Below are positions 32,417 to 41,528 of a stretch of 64,000 bases of DNA, one piece after another. Under the pieces are notes generated by a model that had not been told where the DNA came from, searched no databases, and saw nothing but the letters and a program-made list of their open reading frames with translations. The DNA comes from Gammaproteobacteria bacterium (GTDB taxonomy: Bacteria > Pseudomonadota > Gammaproteobacteria > Magnimaribacterales > AG-339-G14): the NCBI GenBank assembly GCA_003331625.1, contig QOPF01000003.1, forward strand, positions 1 through 64,000. The letters are read 5' to 3'. A program made the position numbers and the translations under genes. Each line of letters opens with the position of its first letter. The stretch's first letter is position 1.

Positions 32417-34066
32417 ATGCTAGATTTAAAAAGGTTTCCAGTTATTTGCAGTGTCGGAGGAATTAATTCAGCCGGACGCTCATCTTTTAATTTTTCTTAC
32501 AAAAGATTGATTATAGAAAACCTTAATAAAGAAAAAAAAATAGAATTATTAAAAGATTTAAATAATCTCACAAATGGAAAAATAACATCAGAAATAGATA
32601 TTTTAAATAAAACATTGGTTAGAAAAATTAATTCTGATCTTTATGATCCTGAACTTTTAATGGCAGATGTTATGAAAGTTAACGCTGCAGGACAATTACC
32701 GGAAGGCATTGATATATCTAGGATGTACAACTCGAGACAGCATCCTAAAGGTATTCAAATGACCATCTTTGGAGTAACCGACTGCCTAAAAAATATTGGA
32801 AAAGATTGGGATAATGAAATCAAGCCTTATATAAACCCAAAAAGAATAGGAGTATTTTCTGGACCTGCTATTGGGCAATTAGACTATGAAGGTATGGGCG
32901 GCCTTCTTCAATCAAGAAAAATTGGTAAAAGGGCTACTTCTAAACACTTATCTATGTCACTTATTGGGATGTCTGCTGATTTTATTAATGCATATATTTT
33001 AGGTTCCTTAGGAAAAACTGGAACTGTTGCTGGAGCTTGCGCTACCTTTCTTTACAATTTGGATCTTGCTCTTAAAGGTATTAAAAATAATGAATTAGAT
33101 TTTACTATTGTTGGTTCTTCTGAGGCTCCAATTAATCCAGAAATTACTGATGGGTTTCTTGCCACAACTGGAATTGCAGATGATAAAAAAATACTTGAAA
33201 TGCAAAAAAGAAATGGTGAAGGTGATAATGAAATTAATTACAGGAATTCTTGTAGGCCCTTTGGAGATAATGCTGGAATGATTTTAGGAGAAGGAGCACA
33301 ATTTGTTGCAGTAACTACTTTGGAATTTGCACTGGAAAAAGGGTTGCAAATTTTAGGAGGATTTACAGACGTTGCAATAAATGCTGATGGGTTTAAAAAA
33401 TCGATAAGTTCACCCGGAATTGGAAATTATTTAACGATGGCACAATCGCTATCAAATACGATGAAAATTGGATGTTCATTAAAAAATTCTATGGTTGTAG
33501 CTCATGGAACTGGTACCTTCCAAAATAGAAGTACCGAATCTGATGTACTGAATAAAGTTGCAGAAGGCTTTGAATTAAAAGATTGGAAAGTTACTGCACT
33601 TAAAGGAATGTTGGGTCACACAATGGGTCCTGCAGCTGGGGATGAGCTAATGGTTGCACTAGGAATATGGAATCAAGGAATAATTCCTGGTATTAATACA
33701 ACTAATAAACTTGCTCAGGATGTATCTTCAGAAAATTTAAAATTCTGCTTAGAAAATACTGAGGTTGAAAAAGAAACAATTGATACTATCTTTCTAAACG
33801 CTAAAGGTTTTGGAGGAAACAATGGTTCCTGTGGAGTGGTTAGTCCTTATTTTATTGAATCTCTGCTTGATAAAAAAACTTTAGACAAGCATAAGACAAT
33901 GGTTTCAGAAACAAATTATGCTAGGGAAGAATACTTTGAACAAAGTATAAATGGCTCATATGAGTTAATTTATAAATCCAATGAGGAAATTCTTGATCCT
34001 GATATCGATATGACAATATCAAAAGATAGAGTTACTTTAAAAAACTTTAAAGATATTGATCTTTAA
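32417..34066 (+). CDS. beta-ketoacyl synthase (FabY-like)
   Basis: GACATFLYNLDLALKGI active-site Cys region, VAHGTGTFQNRSTESD, KGMLGHTMGPAAGDE; N-term GGINSAGRSSF. Confidence 0.75.
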   Translation: MLDLKRFPVICSVGGINSAGRSSFNFSYKRLIIENLNKEKKIELLKDLNNLTNGKITSEIDILNKTLVRKINSDLYDPELLMADVMKVNAAGQLPEGIDISRMYNSRQHPKGIQMTIFGVTDCLKNIGKDWDNEIKPYINPKRIGVFSGPAIGQLDYEGMGGLLQSRKIGKRATSKHLSMSLIGMSADFINAYILGSLGKTGTVAGACATFLYNLDLALKGIKNNELDFTIVGSSEAPINPEITDGFLATTGIADDKKILEMQKRNGEGDNEINYRNSCRPFGDNAGMILGEGAQFVAVTTLEFALEKGLQILGGFTDVAINADGFKKSISSPGIGNYLTMAQSLSNTMKIGCSLKNSMVVAHGTGTFQNRSTESDVLNKVAEGFELKDWKVTALKGMLGHTMGPAAGDELMVALGIWNQGIIPGINTTNKLAQDVSSENLKFCLENTEVEKETIDTIFLNAKGFGGNNGSCGVVSPYFIESLLDKKTLDKHKTMVSETNYAREEYFEQSINGSYELIYKSNEEILDPDIDMTISKDRVTLKNFKDIDL

Positions 34067-34067
34067 T

Positions 34068-34970
34068 TTATCTGTCTAAAGGCTTGTCTTTTGGAAATAG
34101 CCTTCTTATTAATGGTATTAAAGGTAGGAGATAGATATATTTTTTCGGAAAAAACCTTTGTATCCTGTCATACCATTTGGCATCTGCTCCAACTAAAATT
34201 CTTTTATTCTTTTTTCTAATATTATTTAAAATAATTTTTGCAGCTGTATTTGCATTTACAGGAGCCTGATTCTTGAATAATTGTCCTACTTCTTCTTTAG
34301 TTTGAGCTTTTGGACCAAATATATTTGGTCTCTCATCTTGTTGATCAAGATCAATGTCTAACTTATCATTTTCTACTCCGTAGTTAGCTATATTTGTTCC
34401 TATATGACCTGGATGCACTGAGTAAACCTCAACTGGAGAATTTTCCATTTTCATCTCTAAAGCCAATGATTCTGTAAAAGCTCGAACTCCATATTTTCCA
34501 ACATGATAAATAGACTGTGTTGGAACTGCTAAGAGACCAAAAATAGAGGATGTATTAACAATTGCAGCTTCAGGTCTTTCTTTTAAGTGTGGCAAAAAAG
34601 CTCTTGTTCCATTTATTACCCCATGAAGAAGAACACCCAAACCCCAATCCCAATCTTCATCAGTTGAATTTTCTACCGTTTGAGATAAGGCAACTCCTGC
34701 ATTATTAAAAACCATGTCTACAGCACCATGTTCATCAATCACCTTTTGGGGTAATGCAAAGATTGCCTGTTTATCACTAACATCAATAACATGTTTAGAA
34801 ACACCAACATTATATTTTTTTAGTAATTCAGCAGTTTCGTTTAATGTGTCTTCATTCCACTCGGCTAGTGCAATATTTGCTCCTGACTGAGCAAGTTCAA
34901 TTGCTAGCTCTCTACCCATTCCTGATCCAGCACCAGTAATAACAGCTACTTTCCCTGTAAAATCTTTCAT
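34068..34970 (-). CDS. short-chain dehydrogenase/reductase
   Basis: KVAVITGAGSGMGRELA, NNAGVAL, YHVGK. Confidence 0.88.
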   Translation of the reverse strand: MKDFTGKVAVITGAGSGMGRELAIELAQSGANIALAEWNEDTLNETAELLKKYNVGVSKHVIDVSDKQAIFALPQKVIDEHGAVDMVFNNAGVALSQTVENSTDEDWDWGLGVLLHGVINGTRAFLPHLKERPEAAIVNTSSIFGLLAVPTQSIYHVGKYGVRAFTESLALEMKMENSPVEVYSVHPGHIGTNIANYGVENDKLDIDLDQQDERPNIFGPKAQTKEEVGQLFKNQAPVNANTAAKIILNNIRKKNKRILVGADAKWYDRIQRFFPKKYIYLLPLIPLIRRLFPKDKPLDR

Positions 34971-34993
34971 AAAATTCTCCCTATGAAGATAGA

Positions 34994-35617
34994 TTAGTTT
35001 TTTTCTGCAGAAAATTCAATTACGTTTTTTGAATTTAAGAAATTTAAAATTGGATCGAGAGTTAGGCCTTTAATAGTGGAATCATCTCCTTCGATTTCTT
35101 CGAAAAGAGAACTTCCTTGAGATTCAAATTTATAAGCCCCACATGCCATAAGTGGTTCATCAAGATCAATATAGCTATTTATTTCATTATCAGATAAAAC
35201 TTTCATAGATAAAGCTGCCTGATCGTAATTCTGCCAAATTTCTTTGCCATCCAAACAAATACTAATCCCGCAATTTTGATGATGTGTATTTCCTGAAAGC
35301 TTAGATAAAGTTTTAAAACAATTTTCTTTTGTTTTAGGTTTGCTGAAAATTTCATTTTCAAAACAACATATTTGGTCAGAACCAATCACATAAGAATCGG
35401 GATTTTTTATACTCACTGCAATGGCTTTTGCTTTTGCCAAAGAAAGACAAATAAGTTTTAAATCACTTGTCTGAAGAGATTTTTTAATTTCAGACTCGTC
35501 CACATCAGAAAGTACGATATCGAAAATCATACCAGAATCGTCTAATATCTTTTTTCGTATGGAGGACCCAGACGCAAGAATTATGGATTTTAAAGTTCGA
35601 AAATTTCTTTTGTTCAA
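34994..35617 (-). CDS. maf: Maf-like nucleotide pyrophosphatase
   Basis: IILASGSSIRKKIL; VIGSDQICCFE. Confidence 0.85.
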   Translation of the reverse strand: MNKRNFRTLKSIILASGSSIRKKILDDSGMIFDIVLSDVDESEIKKSLQTSDLKLICLSLAKAKAIAVSIKNPDSYVIGSDQICCFENEIFSKPKTKENCFKTLSKLSGNTHHQNCGISICLDGKEIWQNYDQAALSMKVLSDNEINSYIDLDEPLMACGAYKFESQGSSLFEEIEGDDSTIKGLTLDPILNFLNSKNVIEFSAEKN

Positions 35618-36228
35618 GCTTGGTTTGGCTTTATAAGATTCATAAATTCTGATCTCGTAGTAGGATTTTCTTTAAAAGCTCCTAACATTCTACTGGTAAC
35701 AGTACTGGTTTCAGTTTTATGAATACCTCTTGTAGTCATGCATTGATGTGCTGCATCAATAACAACGGCTACGCCTTTTGGCTTTAATACATCATTAATT
35801 GTGTCTGCGACTTGAGCAGTCATAGTTTCTTGAGTTTGAAGTCTTTTACCAAAAATATCTATGATCCTTGCGAGTTTACTTATTCCAACAACTCTTTTGT
35901 TCGGAATATAGCCAACATGAGCAACTCCTAAAATCGGAACCATGTGATGTTCGCAATGAGATTCGACTCTAATTCCCTTTACTATTACCATCTCATCATA
36001 TCCTTCTACCTGCTCAAAAGTTTTTGATAAAGCTTCAACAGGATCTTCGTCATATCCCGCGAAAAATTCACCATAAGCTTTGATAACTCTTTTGGGAGTC
36101 TCAATAAGGCCTTCTCTTGAAGGGTCATCTCCAGCAAAAGCTAATAGCGTTTTAACTGCCGCCATAGCTTCTTCTTCTGAGGGCCTGATTACTGGAATAG
36201 GTTTACTTGCGAAATTCTTTTTTGTCAT
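35614..36228 (-). CDS. folE: GTP cyclohydrolase I
   Basis: SHCEHHMVPILGVAHVGYIP; AHQCMTTRGI. Confidence 0.97.
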   Translation of the reverse strand: MTKKNFASKPIPVIRPSEEEAMAAVKTLLAFAGDDPSREGLIETPKRVIKAYGEFFAGYDEDPVEALSKTFEQVEGYDEMVIVKGIRVESHCEHHMVPILGVAHVGYIPNKRVVGISKLARIIDIFGKRLQTQETMTAQVADTINDVLKPKGVAVVIDAAHQCMTTRGIHKTETSTVTSRMLGAFKENPTTRSEFMNLIKPNQA

Positions 36229-36280
36229 AATTATTTATAAGTTTTGAATTAAGGATATTTATAATACAGATATTTAAATA

Positions 36281-36628
36281 TTATTCATCATCTTCGCTTG
36301 GCAAAGAGTTGAAAGGAAAAGGCCTTTCTGAACTGCTATAAGTAACGAAATCAATTATTTGAACGATGTAATTTCTTAATTTTATTGAAAACTTAGATAA
36401 ATGAGCACTAGGTTCTTTAGTAAATACCGAAAAGAGAAACTGAGCGGCAGCAATAATCCATAAGATAAAATCTAAGAAACCTAATAAAAACAAATAAAGT
36501 ATTACTAAACCGGCTGTAATCCAAGTAGATGGGTGCTTTACCTTATCAGGAATTACATCCCTAAAAGTATTGGTTTCTTCCGTTGATGCTTCTGCTTCAT
36601 CAGGTTGTTTTTTTTTATCCTCAGTCAT
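36281..36628 (-). CDS. DUF4389-like membrane protein
   Basis: HPSTWITAGLVILYLFLLGFLDFILWIIAAAQFLF...ERPFPF. Confidence 0.65.
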   Translation of the reverse strand: MTEDKKKQPDEAEASTEETNTFRDVIPDKVKHPSTWITAGLVILYLFLLGFLDFILWIIAAAQFLFSVFTKEPSAHLSKFSIKLRNYIVQIIDFVTYSSSERPFPFNSLPSEDDE

Positions 36629-37623
36629 TAGGTATCAATGTTACCACTTTCATTAAGAAAGTTTAAAAAACATTTTTTTGGGTTTTTATTTAAATAAATA
36701 ATTTGATACAAAACATCAACTATAGGCATTTTTATTCTAAAATTATTTTTTTTTTGATAAATAACTTTTAAAGTGCCAAAACCTTCCACGGATTGGTCAA
36801 TTTTATCTAATGCTTCCTTTGGGGAAATACCCTGGCCTAAAAAAAAACCAAAGGAATAATTTCTACTTTTAGTTGAGCTACTAGTAGCAATCAAATCTCC
36901 AACTCCTGATAATCCTAACAGGGTTTTTGGATTAGCTTTTATTTCTTGAAATAAATTAGACATTTCTTTAAGAGCCCTGGTTAAAAGCATTGCCTTAGTA
37001 TTAGACTCAAAGCCCAAACCATCTGAAAGCCCTGAACAAATAGCATAAAGATTTTTAAGAGCACCAGACATCTCTACTCCTTTTATATCTTGAGAAATAA
37101 AAGTCTTGAAATATTTAGTATTAAATAATTGTGATACTTTTTCTAATGTACTTAAATTCTTTCCTGCAATAACCGATGCAGATATATTTTTTCGCATTAT
37201 TTCATCTGCAATATTTGGTCCTGATAAAACCATCACGCTCTTTTTTGGAAATTTAGTTTCTTGAATGAAAACTTCACTCATTGTCATAAAAGATTTTTTC
37301 TCTATCCCTTTTGTAAGAATTAATACTTTTTGATTTGTTAAGTATTTAGAAATTTTTCTAGAAAATTCCTTAAAGTATTTTGATGGAATTGCAATTATTA
37401 ATAATTGCGATGAATTTATTGCTTTCTCAAGATTATTTTGAATTAACAAATTTTTTGATAATTCATAATCAGGAAGGTATTTTTTATTGTAAAGCTTATT
37501 TTTTCTTTTGATAAAAATATTTGAATTTCTATTCCAAAGAGAAACATCAAGTCCTTTTTCTGCCAATAAATTTGCTAAAGTTGTTCCCCAAGATCCTCCG
37601 CCTAAAATAGCTATTTTCTTCAT
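36628..37623 (-). CDS. gpsA: NAD(P)-dependent glycerol-3-phosphate dehydrogenase
   Basis: IAILGGGSWGTTLANLLA; GVEMSGALKNLYAICSGLSDGLGFESN. Confidence 0.95.
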   Translation of the reverse strand: MKKIAILGGGSWGTTLANLLAEKGLDVSLWNRNSNIFIKRKNKLYNKKYLPDYELSKNLLIQNNLEKAINSSQLLIIAIPSKYFKEFSRKISKYLTNQKVLILTKGIEKKSFMTMSEVFIQETKFPKKSVMVLSGPNIADEIMRKNISASVIAGKNLSTLEKVSQLFNTKYFKTFISQDIKGVEMSGALKNLYAICSGLSDGLGFESNTKAMLLTRALKEMSNLFQEIKANPKTLLGLSGVGDLIATSSSTKSRNYSFGFFLGQGISPKEALDKIDQSVEGFGTLKVIYQKKNNFRIKMPIVDVLYQIIYLNKNPKKCFLNFLNESGNIDT

Positions 37624-37628
37624 AATAG

Positions 37629-38498
37629 TTAAGAAGAAATGAATTCTTCAGCTTTTTTTCCATAAAGATCCCACCACCTATCTCCAAGGGCTTTGATAGA
37701 GTCTAAATTTCTTTTAGATGTATTATCAAATGAAGATTCAATTCCAGAAAGTTCTGAGTCTACTCTTAAATAATTTTCTTCAAATAAAGATTGTGCAATA
37801 ACGTGTTCAATATTCGACTCCATAAGAATCTGTATTATCCCAGCGTTTAGCCAAGCTAAAGATCCCCATTTTCTAGCTCTCCTTCCATCAAGTCTTTTTG
37901 AGTTATATCCTGTTCCAATACTGAGAATTTTAATATCTTCATTTGGCCACAGTTTTTTTGCTTCTGAGTAGGCAATCAATACAGGGTTATTTGTAGAAAC
38001 TGCTCCATCAAGATACCACTTGCCTTCTATGGACTCAGCAGGAAAATATGTAGGTGCTGCTGATGTCGCAGCGGCAACTCTTCTTGCAGGAAGATATCCT
38101 TCTTTCCAAGACTTAAACATTTTGACTCTTCTTTTTTCTAAATCAAAAGCTGTAATAATTAAAGGAACTTTTGAGGAGCCTAAATCTTCAGCACCAAAAT
38201 ATTCATCAAAAGTTTTTCTTTTTATTTTACCTGCATATTTAGATCCTAATATTCTGTATCTAAAAGGAGAAAAGATTTTTTTTAGATTTTCTTTTGAATA
38301 AATTTTAACTAAATCTTCGCCTTCGAGATCTAAAATAGAAATGGCTAAAGAAATAATACCTCCTGTAGAAGTACCAACTAGTAAGTCAAAACTCTCAGAT
38401 AGCTTTTTTGGTATTTTTTTATCAAGTTTGCTCAGAAAATTTGCTGATGCTAAACCTCTTACTCCGCCTCCGTCTATAGACAAAACATATTTAGTCAT
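37629..38498 (-). CDS. patatin-like phospholipase
   Basis: SIDGGGVRGL oxyanion motif, GTSTGG nucleophile, YLDGAVSTNNP. Confidence 0.88.
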   Translation of the reverse strand: MTKYVLSIDGGGVRGLASANFLSKLDKKIPKKLSESFDLLVGTSTGGIISLAISILDLEGEDLVKIYSKENLKKIFSPFRYRILGSKYAGKIKRKTFDEYFGAEDLGSSKVPLIITAFDLEKRRVKMFKSWKEGYLPARRVAAATSAAPTYFPAESIEGKWYLDGAVSTNNPVLIAYSEAKKLWPNEDIKILSIGTGYNSKRLDGRRARKWGSLAWLNAGIIQILMESNIEHVIAQSLFEENYLRVDSELSGIESSFDNTSKRNLDSIKALGDRWWDLYGKKAEEFISS

Positions 38499-38554
38499 TG
38501 TTATTTATAGGTAAATTAAGCATATTATCATCGAAACTATACTTACTATTTAAA

Positions 38555-39994
38555 ATGAATTCATTGAGTGCTAAAAAAATAGGGTTTTGGGTAGGTTTGA
38601 TTATTTTTATAGTCATTTATTTTTTACCTTCACCTTCTGATCTTTCTAACGAAGGCAAGCTAACCGCTGCGATATTCTTATTGATGGGGATATGGTGGGC
38701 TACTGAAGCAATGCCTTTATATGCTACGGCATTATTGCCCTTAATTTTTTTTCCTCTCTTGGGTATTGATCCTATTGGTATTGTAAGCAAAGAATATATG
38801 AATAAAGTCCAATTTTTATTCGCTGGTGGATTTATGATTGGAATTGCAATGCAAAAATGGGATTTACATAAAAGAATTGCACTTAACATTTTAAAATTCA
38901 GTGGGTTGCAAGCTAAAAATATAGTAGCAGCATTCATGTTAACGAGTGCAATTTTAAGTATGTGGGTTATGAATACTTCTACGGCAATAATGCTTTTACC
39001 AATAGGGATATCTGTAATTGCAGTGATAAATGAAACGGTTAAAGATATTGCACCCAAAGAAAGTAAAAACTTTCAATTTGCTCTTTTACTAGGAATTGCT
39101 TATGCAGCATCATTAGGAGGTATTTCAACTCCAATAGGAACTTCGCCGAATGGATACTTGATTCAATATGCAAACGATAACTTTAATCAAGACATTGGCT
39201 TTATAAGCTGGCTTGCAATAGGTTTACCAGTTACTTTGGTGATGGTTCCTTTAGTTTGGTATATTTTGACCTCTTTAATTTTTCCTATCAATTTTAAAGC
39301 TTCGCCAGAAACAAACGATAAATTAAAGAGCATGCTTAAAGAACTAGGACAAATTACTTCTGAGCAAAAAAGAGTTGCAATAATTTTTTCCATTACAGCC
39401 TTTTGCTGGGTTTTTAGAAAATTGTTAGATGACCTCCCTGGTTTATATTTTTTAGAAGACGCCGTAATAGCAATGATAGGTGGCATTTCATTATTTTTCG
39501 TAAGCTCTTCTTCTAAATCAGACTATTTACTCAATTGGGATGACTTGCAGCAAAAATTTCCCTGGGGGCTTATTTTTTTATTTGGTGGAGGTATGGCTTT
39601 AGCCTTTGAAGTAAATTCAACTGGATTAGCGTCTTGGCTTGCTAATTTGATTCCATCTGATATCAACCCTATTTTAGTAACGGCAATGATTATTTTATTA
39701 GTTTTACTGCTAACTGAATTGACAAGCAATTTAACTACTACTATTACTTTTATGCCTGTCATTGCAAGTGTGGGATTCAACTTAGATATAAATCCTCTTC
39801 TATTAACCCTGCCTCTAACAATTGTTGCAAGTTGTGCCTTTATGTTGCCTGTAGCAACGCCGCCAAATTCAATTATTTATGCATCAAATTTAGTACCTGT
39901 TCAACAAATGGTTAGGGCTGGAATTTTTATAAACATAATTTCATTTGCATATATTCTTCTTCTTTCAGTCTTTTATTACCCCCTAGTTATGTAG
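38555..39994 (+). CDS. DASS (SLC13/CitT-like) anion:sodium symporter
   Basis: WATEAMPLYATALLPLIFFPLLGI; LGGISTPIGTSPNG; polytopic. Confidence 0.85.
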   Translation: MNSLSAKKIGFWVGLIIFIVIYFLPSPSDLSNEGKLTAAIFLLMGIWWATEAMPLYATALLPLIFFPLLGIDPIGIVSKEYMNKVQFLFAGGFMIGIAMQKWDLHKRIALNILKFSGLQAKNIVAAFMLTSAILSMWVMNTSTAIMLLPIGISVIAVINETVKDIAPKESKNFQFALLLGIAYAASLGGISTPIGTSPNGYLIQYANDNFNQDIGFISWLAIGLPVTLVMVPLVWYILTSLIFPINFKASPETNDKLKSMLKELGQITSEQKRVAIIFSITAFCWVFRKLLDDLPGLYFLEDAVIAMIGGISLFFVSSSSKSDYLLNWDDLQQKFPWGLIFLFGGGMALAFEVNSTGLASWLANLIPSDINPILVTAMIILLVLLLTELTSNLTTTITFMPVIASVGFNLDINPLLLTLPLTIVASCAFMLPVATPPNSIIYASNLVPVQQMVRAGIFINIISFAYILLLSVFYYPLVM

Positions 39995-40011
39995 TAAAAT
40001 TTTGAAATAGT

Positions 40012-40236
40012 GTTGCACTAGGTTCAGCATCAGGGGTGCCTATAAAGTGCGTTTAATTATTACCCTGTGAAGGAGGTGGTCCAAATTAGTATTAACAAAT
40101 TAGCAGGAATTTCAGGGGATGCCTCTTGACAACGGGTTAAACCGATTCCGACCTTTTGCCGGTTCGCCCGCATAAGGTAAGAACAAAGTTGAAATACTTT
40201 TTCTTAAGCCCCGTCAGTAATGGCGGGGTTTTTTTA
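40012..40236 (+). ncRNA. candidate structured small RNA, family not identified
   Basis: GC-richer intergenic; three predicted stems (40015-40050, 40051-40142, 40151-40178) plus intrinsic terminator; no recognised RNA family. Confidence 0.7.
40206..40236 (+). terminator. rho-independent terminator of the candidate sRNA
   Basis: AAGCCCCGTC-AGTAAT-GGCGGGGTTTTTTTA, 7-bp GC-rich stem plus 7 T. Confidence 0.9.
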
Positions 40237-41034
40237 TTCGCTTAAATCGTGCCCCGAAGAAGATATGGTTCCACCATCGCAAGTGATAGTTTCACCAACT
40301 GTATAAGATCCTGCTTTAGAAGATAAATATATAGCCAAGCCACCAACATCCTCTGCTCTTCCCATTCTATGAACTGGATTTCTAGAAATTATTCCTTCAT
40401 AGTTATGTTCGACCGCTGCTCCAAGCATATCACTAGGAAATGGACCAGGAGCAATAGCATTCACTAGAATGTTTTCTTTTACAAGGCGGGCAGCAAGTAC
40501 CCTGGTCATGTGATGAACTGAAGCTTTTGATGCGCTGTATGGATAAGTTTCAAAAACTGGAGTTCCAATACCGTCTATAGATCCAATATTAATAACTCTT
40601 GCAGGATCATCCTGTGAAGCCGACTTTCTTAGTAAAGGAAGAAATTTTTGAGTTGAAAAAAATACACTTTTTACGTTTAAATCCATAACTTTATCCCAGC
40701 CTCTTTCTGTAAATTTGTCAATTGGTTCGGCCCAAGCTGCTCCAGCATTGTTCACTAAAATATCAATACTTTCTTCTAGAGACTCAACATCTCTAACGAA
40801 AGAATCAATTCCTTCTACAGACGACAAGTCAGATGGCAAGGAAATACATTGAGCATCATATCTTTCGGATAATTCTATTGCTTTGGCATCACAAATATCT
40901 GCTTTTCTAGATGTTATATAAACTCTTGCTCCATTTGCTAAATATGCTGAGGCTATCATTTCTCCTATACCTCTTGATCCGCCCGTAACTACAGCAACTT
41001 TATTTTTAACTGAAAAAATCTCATCAATTTTCAT
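40234..41034 (-). CDS. short-chain dehydrogenase/reductase
   Basis: VAVVTGGSRGIGEMIA, NNAGAAW, YPYSASKASV. Confidence 0.9.
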   Translation of the reverse strand: MKIDEIFSVKNKVAVVTGGSRGIGEMIASAYLANGARVYITSRKADICDAKAIELSERYDAQCISLPSDLSSVEGIDSFVRDVESLEESIDILVNNAGAAWAEPIDKFTERGWDKVMDLNVKSVFFSTQKFLPLLRKSASQDDPARVINIGSIDGIGTPVFETYPYSASKASVHHMTRVLAARLVKENILVNAIAPGPFPSDMLGAAVEHNYEGIISRNPVHRMGRAEDVGGLAIYLSSKAGSYTVGETITCDGGTISSSGHDLSE

Positions 41035-41042
41035 TGTTTCTC

Positions 41043-41372
41043 CTAATTATTGATTTTTATAATTTTTGGCTGAACAAATTTATCATCTTTATCACAAATC
41101 ATGTAACTACAAATTATAACTAGATCGCCAGCTTTTGCTTTATGAGCTGCGGCTCCATTAAGGGATATTTCTTTCTTACCTTTTTCTTCTGAAAAAGCAT
41201 AGGTAATGAATCTATTGCCATTTGTAATGTTATAAATGTGTACTTGCTCAAATTCCTTTATGCCTAATTCTTCCATCCAGTTCAAATCAATTCCACAAGA
41301 ACCATCGTAATCAGGATTTGTTGACGTTACTTTAACTCTGTGTAACTTAGATTTAAGAACGGTTATGAACAT
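41043..41372 (-). CDS. panD: aspartate 1-decarboxylase
   Basis: [45 protein letters not shown]. Confidence 0.93.
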   Translation of the reverse strand: MFITVLKSKLHRVKVTSTNPDYDGSCGIDLNWMEELGIKEFEQVHIYNITNGNRFITYAFSEEKGKKEISLNGAAAHKAKAGDLVIICSYMICDKDDKFVQPKIIKINN

Positions 41373-41380
41373 AATATTAA

Positions 41381-41459
41381 TGGCGGACCGGACGGGGCTC
41401 GAACCCGCGACCTCCGCCGTGACAGGGCGGCGTTCTAACCAGAACTGAACTACCGGTCC
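41381..41459 (-). tRNA. tRNA-Asp(GTC), CCA encoded
   Basis: GGACCGGTAGTTC...CCGCC CTGTCAC GGCGG...GGTTCGAGCC...CCGGTCCGCCA; 11-nt D loop. Confidence 0.93.
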
Positions 41460-41473
41460 AATTTAGGAAAACA

Positions 41474-41479
41474 ATTATA
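41474..41479 (-). promoter_or_regulatory. -10 box (TATAAT) upstream of tRNA-Asp
   Basis: Exact TATAAT on minus strand 14 nt before the tRNA 5' end; -35 not clear. Confidence 0.45.
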
Positions 41480-41528
41480 CATAGTATGAAAAGAAAGTAA
41501 CTTACAAAAATGAAATCAGATAATTGTT

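Noticed and set aside
36746-36755. A10 run in gpsA (minus strand), plus A9 runs in purM (~57468-57476) and mltD (~12909-12917), as programmed frameshift sites
   Set aside because: Similar runs are expected from AAA-Lys/AAT-Asn codons at this base composition, and shifting would simply truncate the enzymes. They serve as a caution for the dnaX claim.
37629-38498. Patatin-like phospholipase as a CBASS (CapV-type) effector
   Set aside because: No cyclase (CD-NTase) or other defense gene nearby; neighbours are gpsA and a transporter, so ordinary lipid metabolism is more likely.
38617-39780. Three long minus-strand ORFs opposite the DASS transporter
   Set aside because: Antisense shadow ORFs of a membrane protein; composition is explained by the sense frame, with no family features.
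40021-40180. TPP riboswitch, 6S, SRP, tmRNA or RNase P identity for the RNA at 40012-40236
   Set aside because: GGGGTGCC recalls TPP, but CTGAGA and the rest are missing and the downstream gene is convergent. No SRP GGAAGG...AGCAGCC, tmRNA tRNA-like ends, or RNase P core. The 6S-like single rod does not fit the three-stem fold, although 6S cannot be fully excluded without a covariance search.
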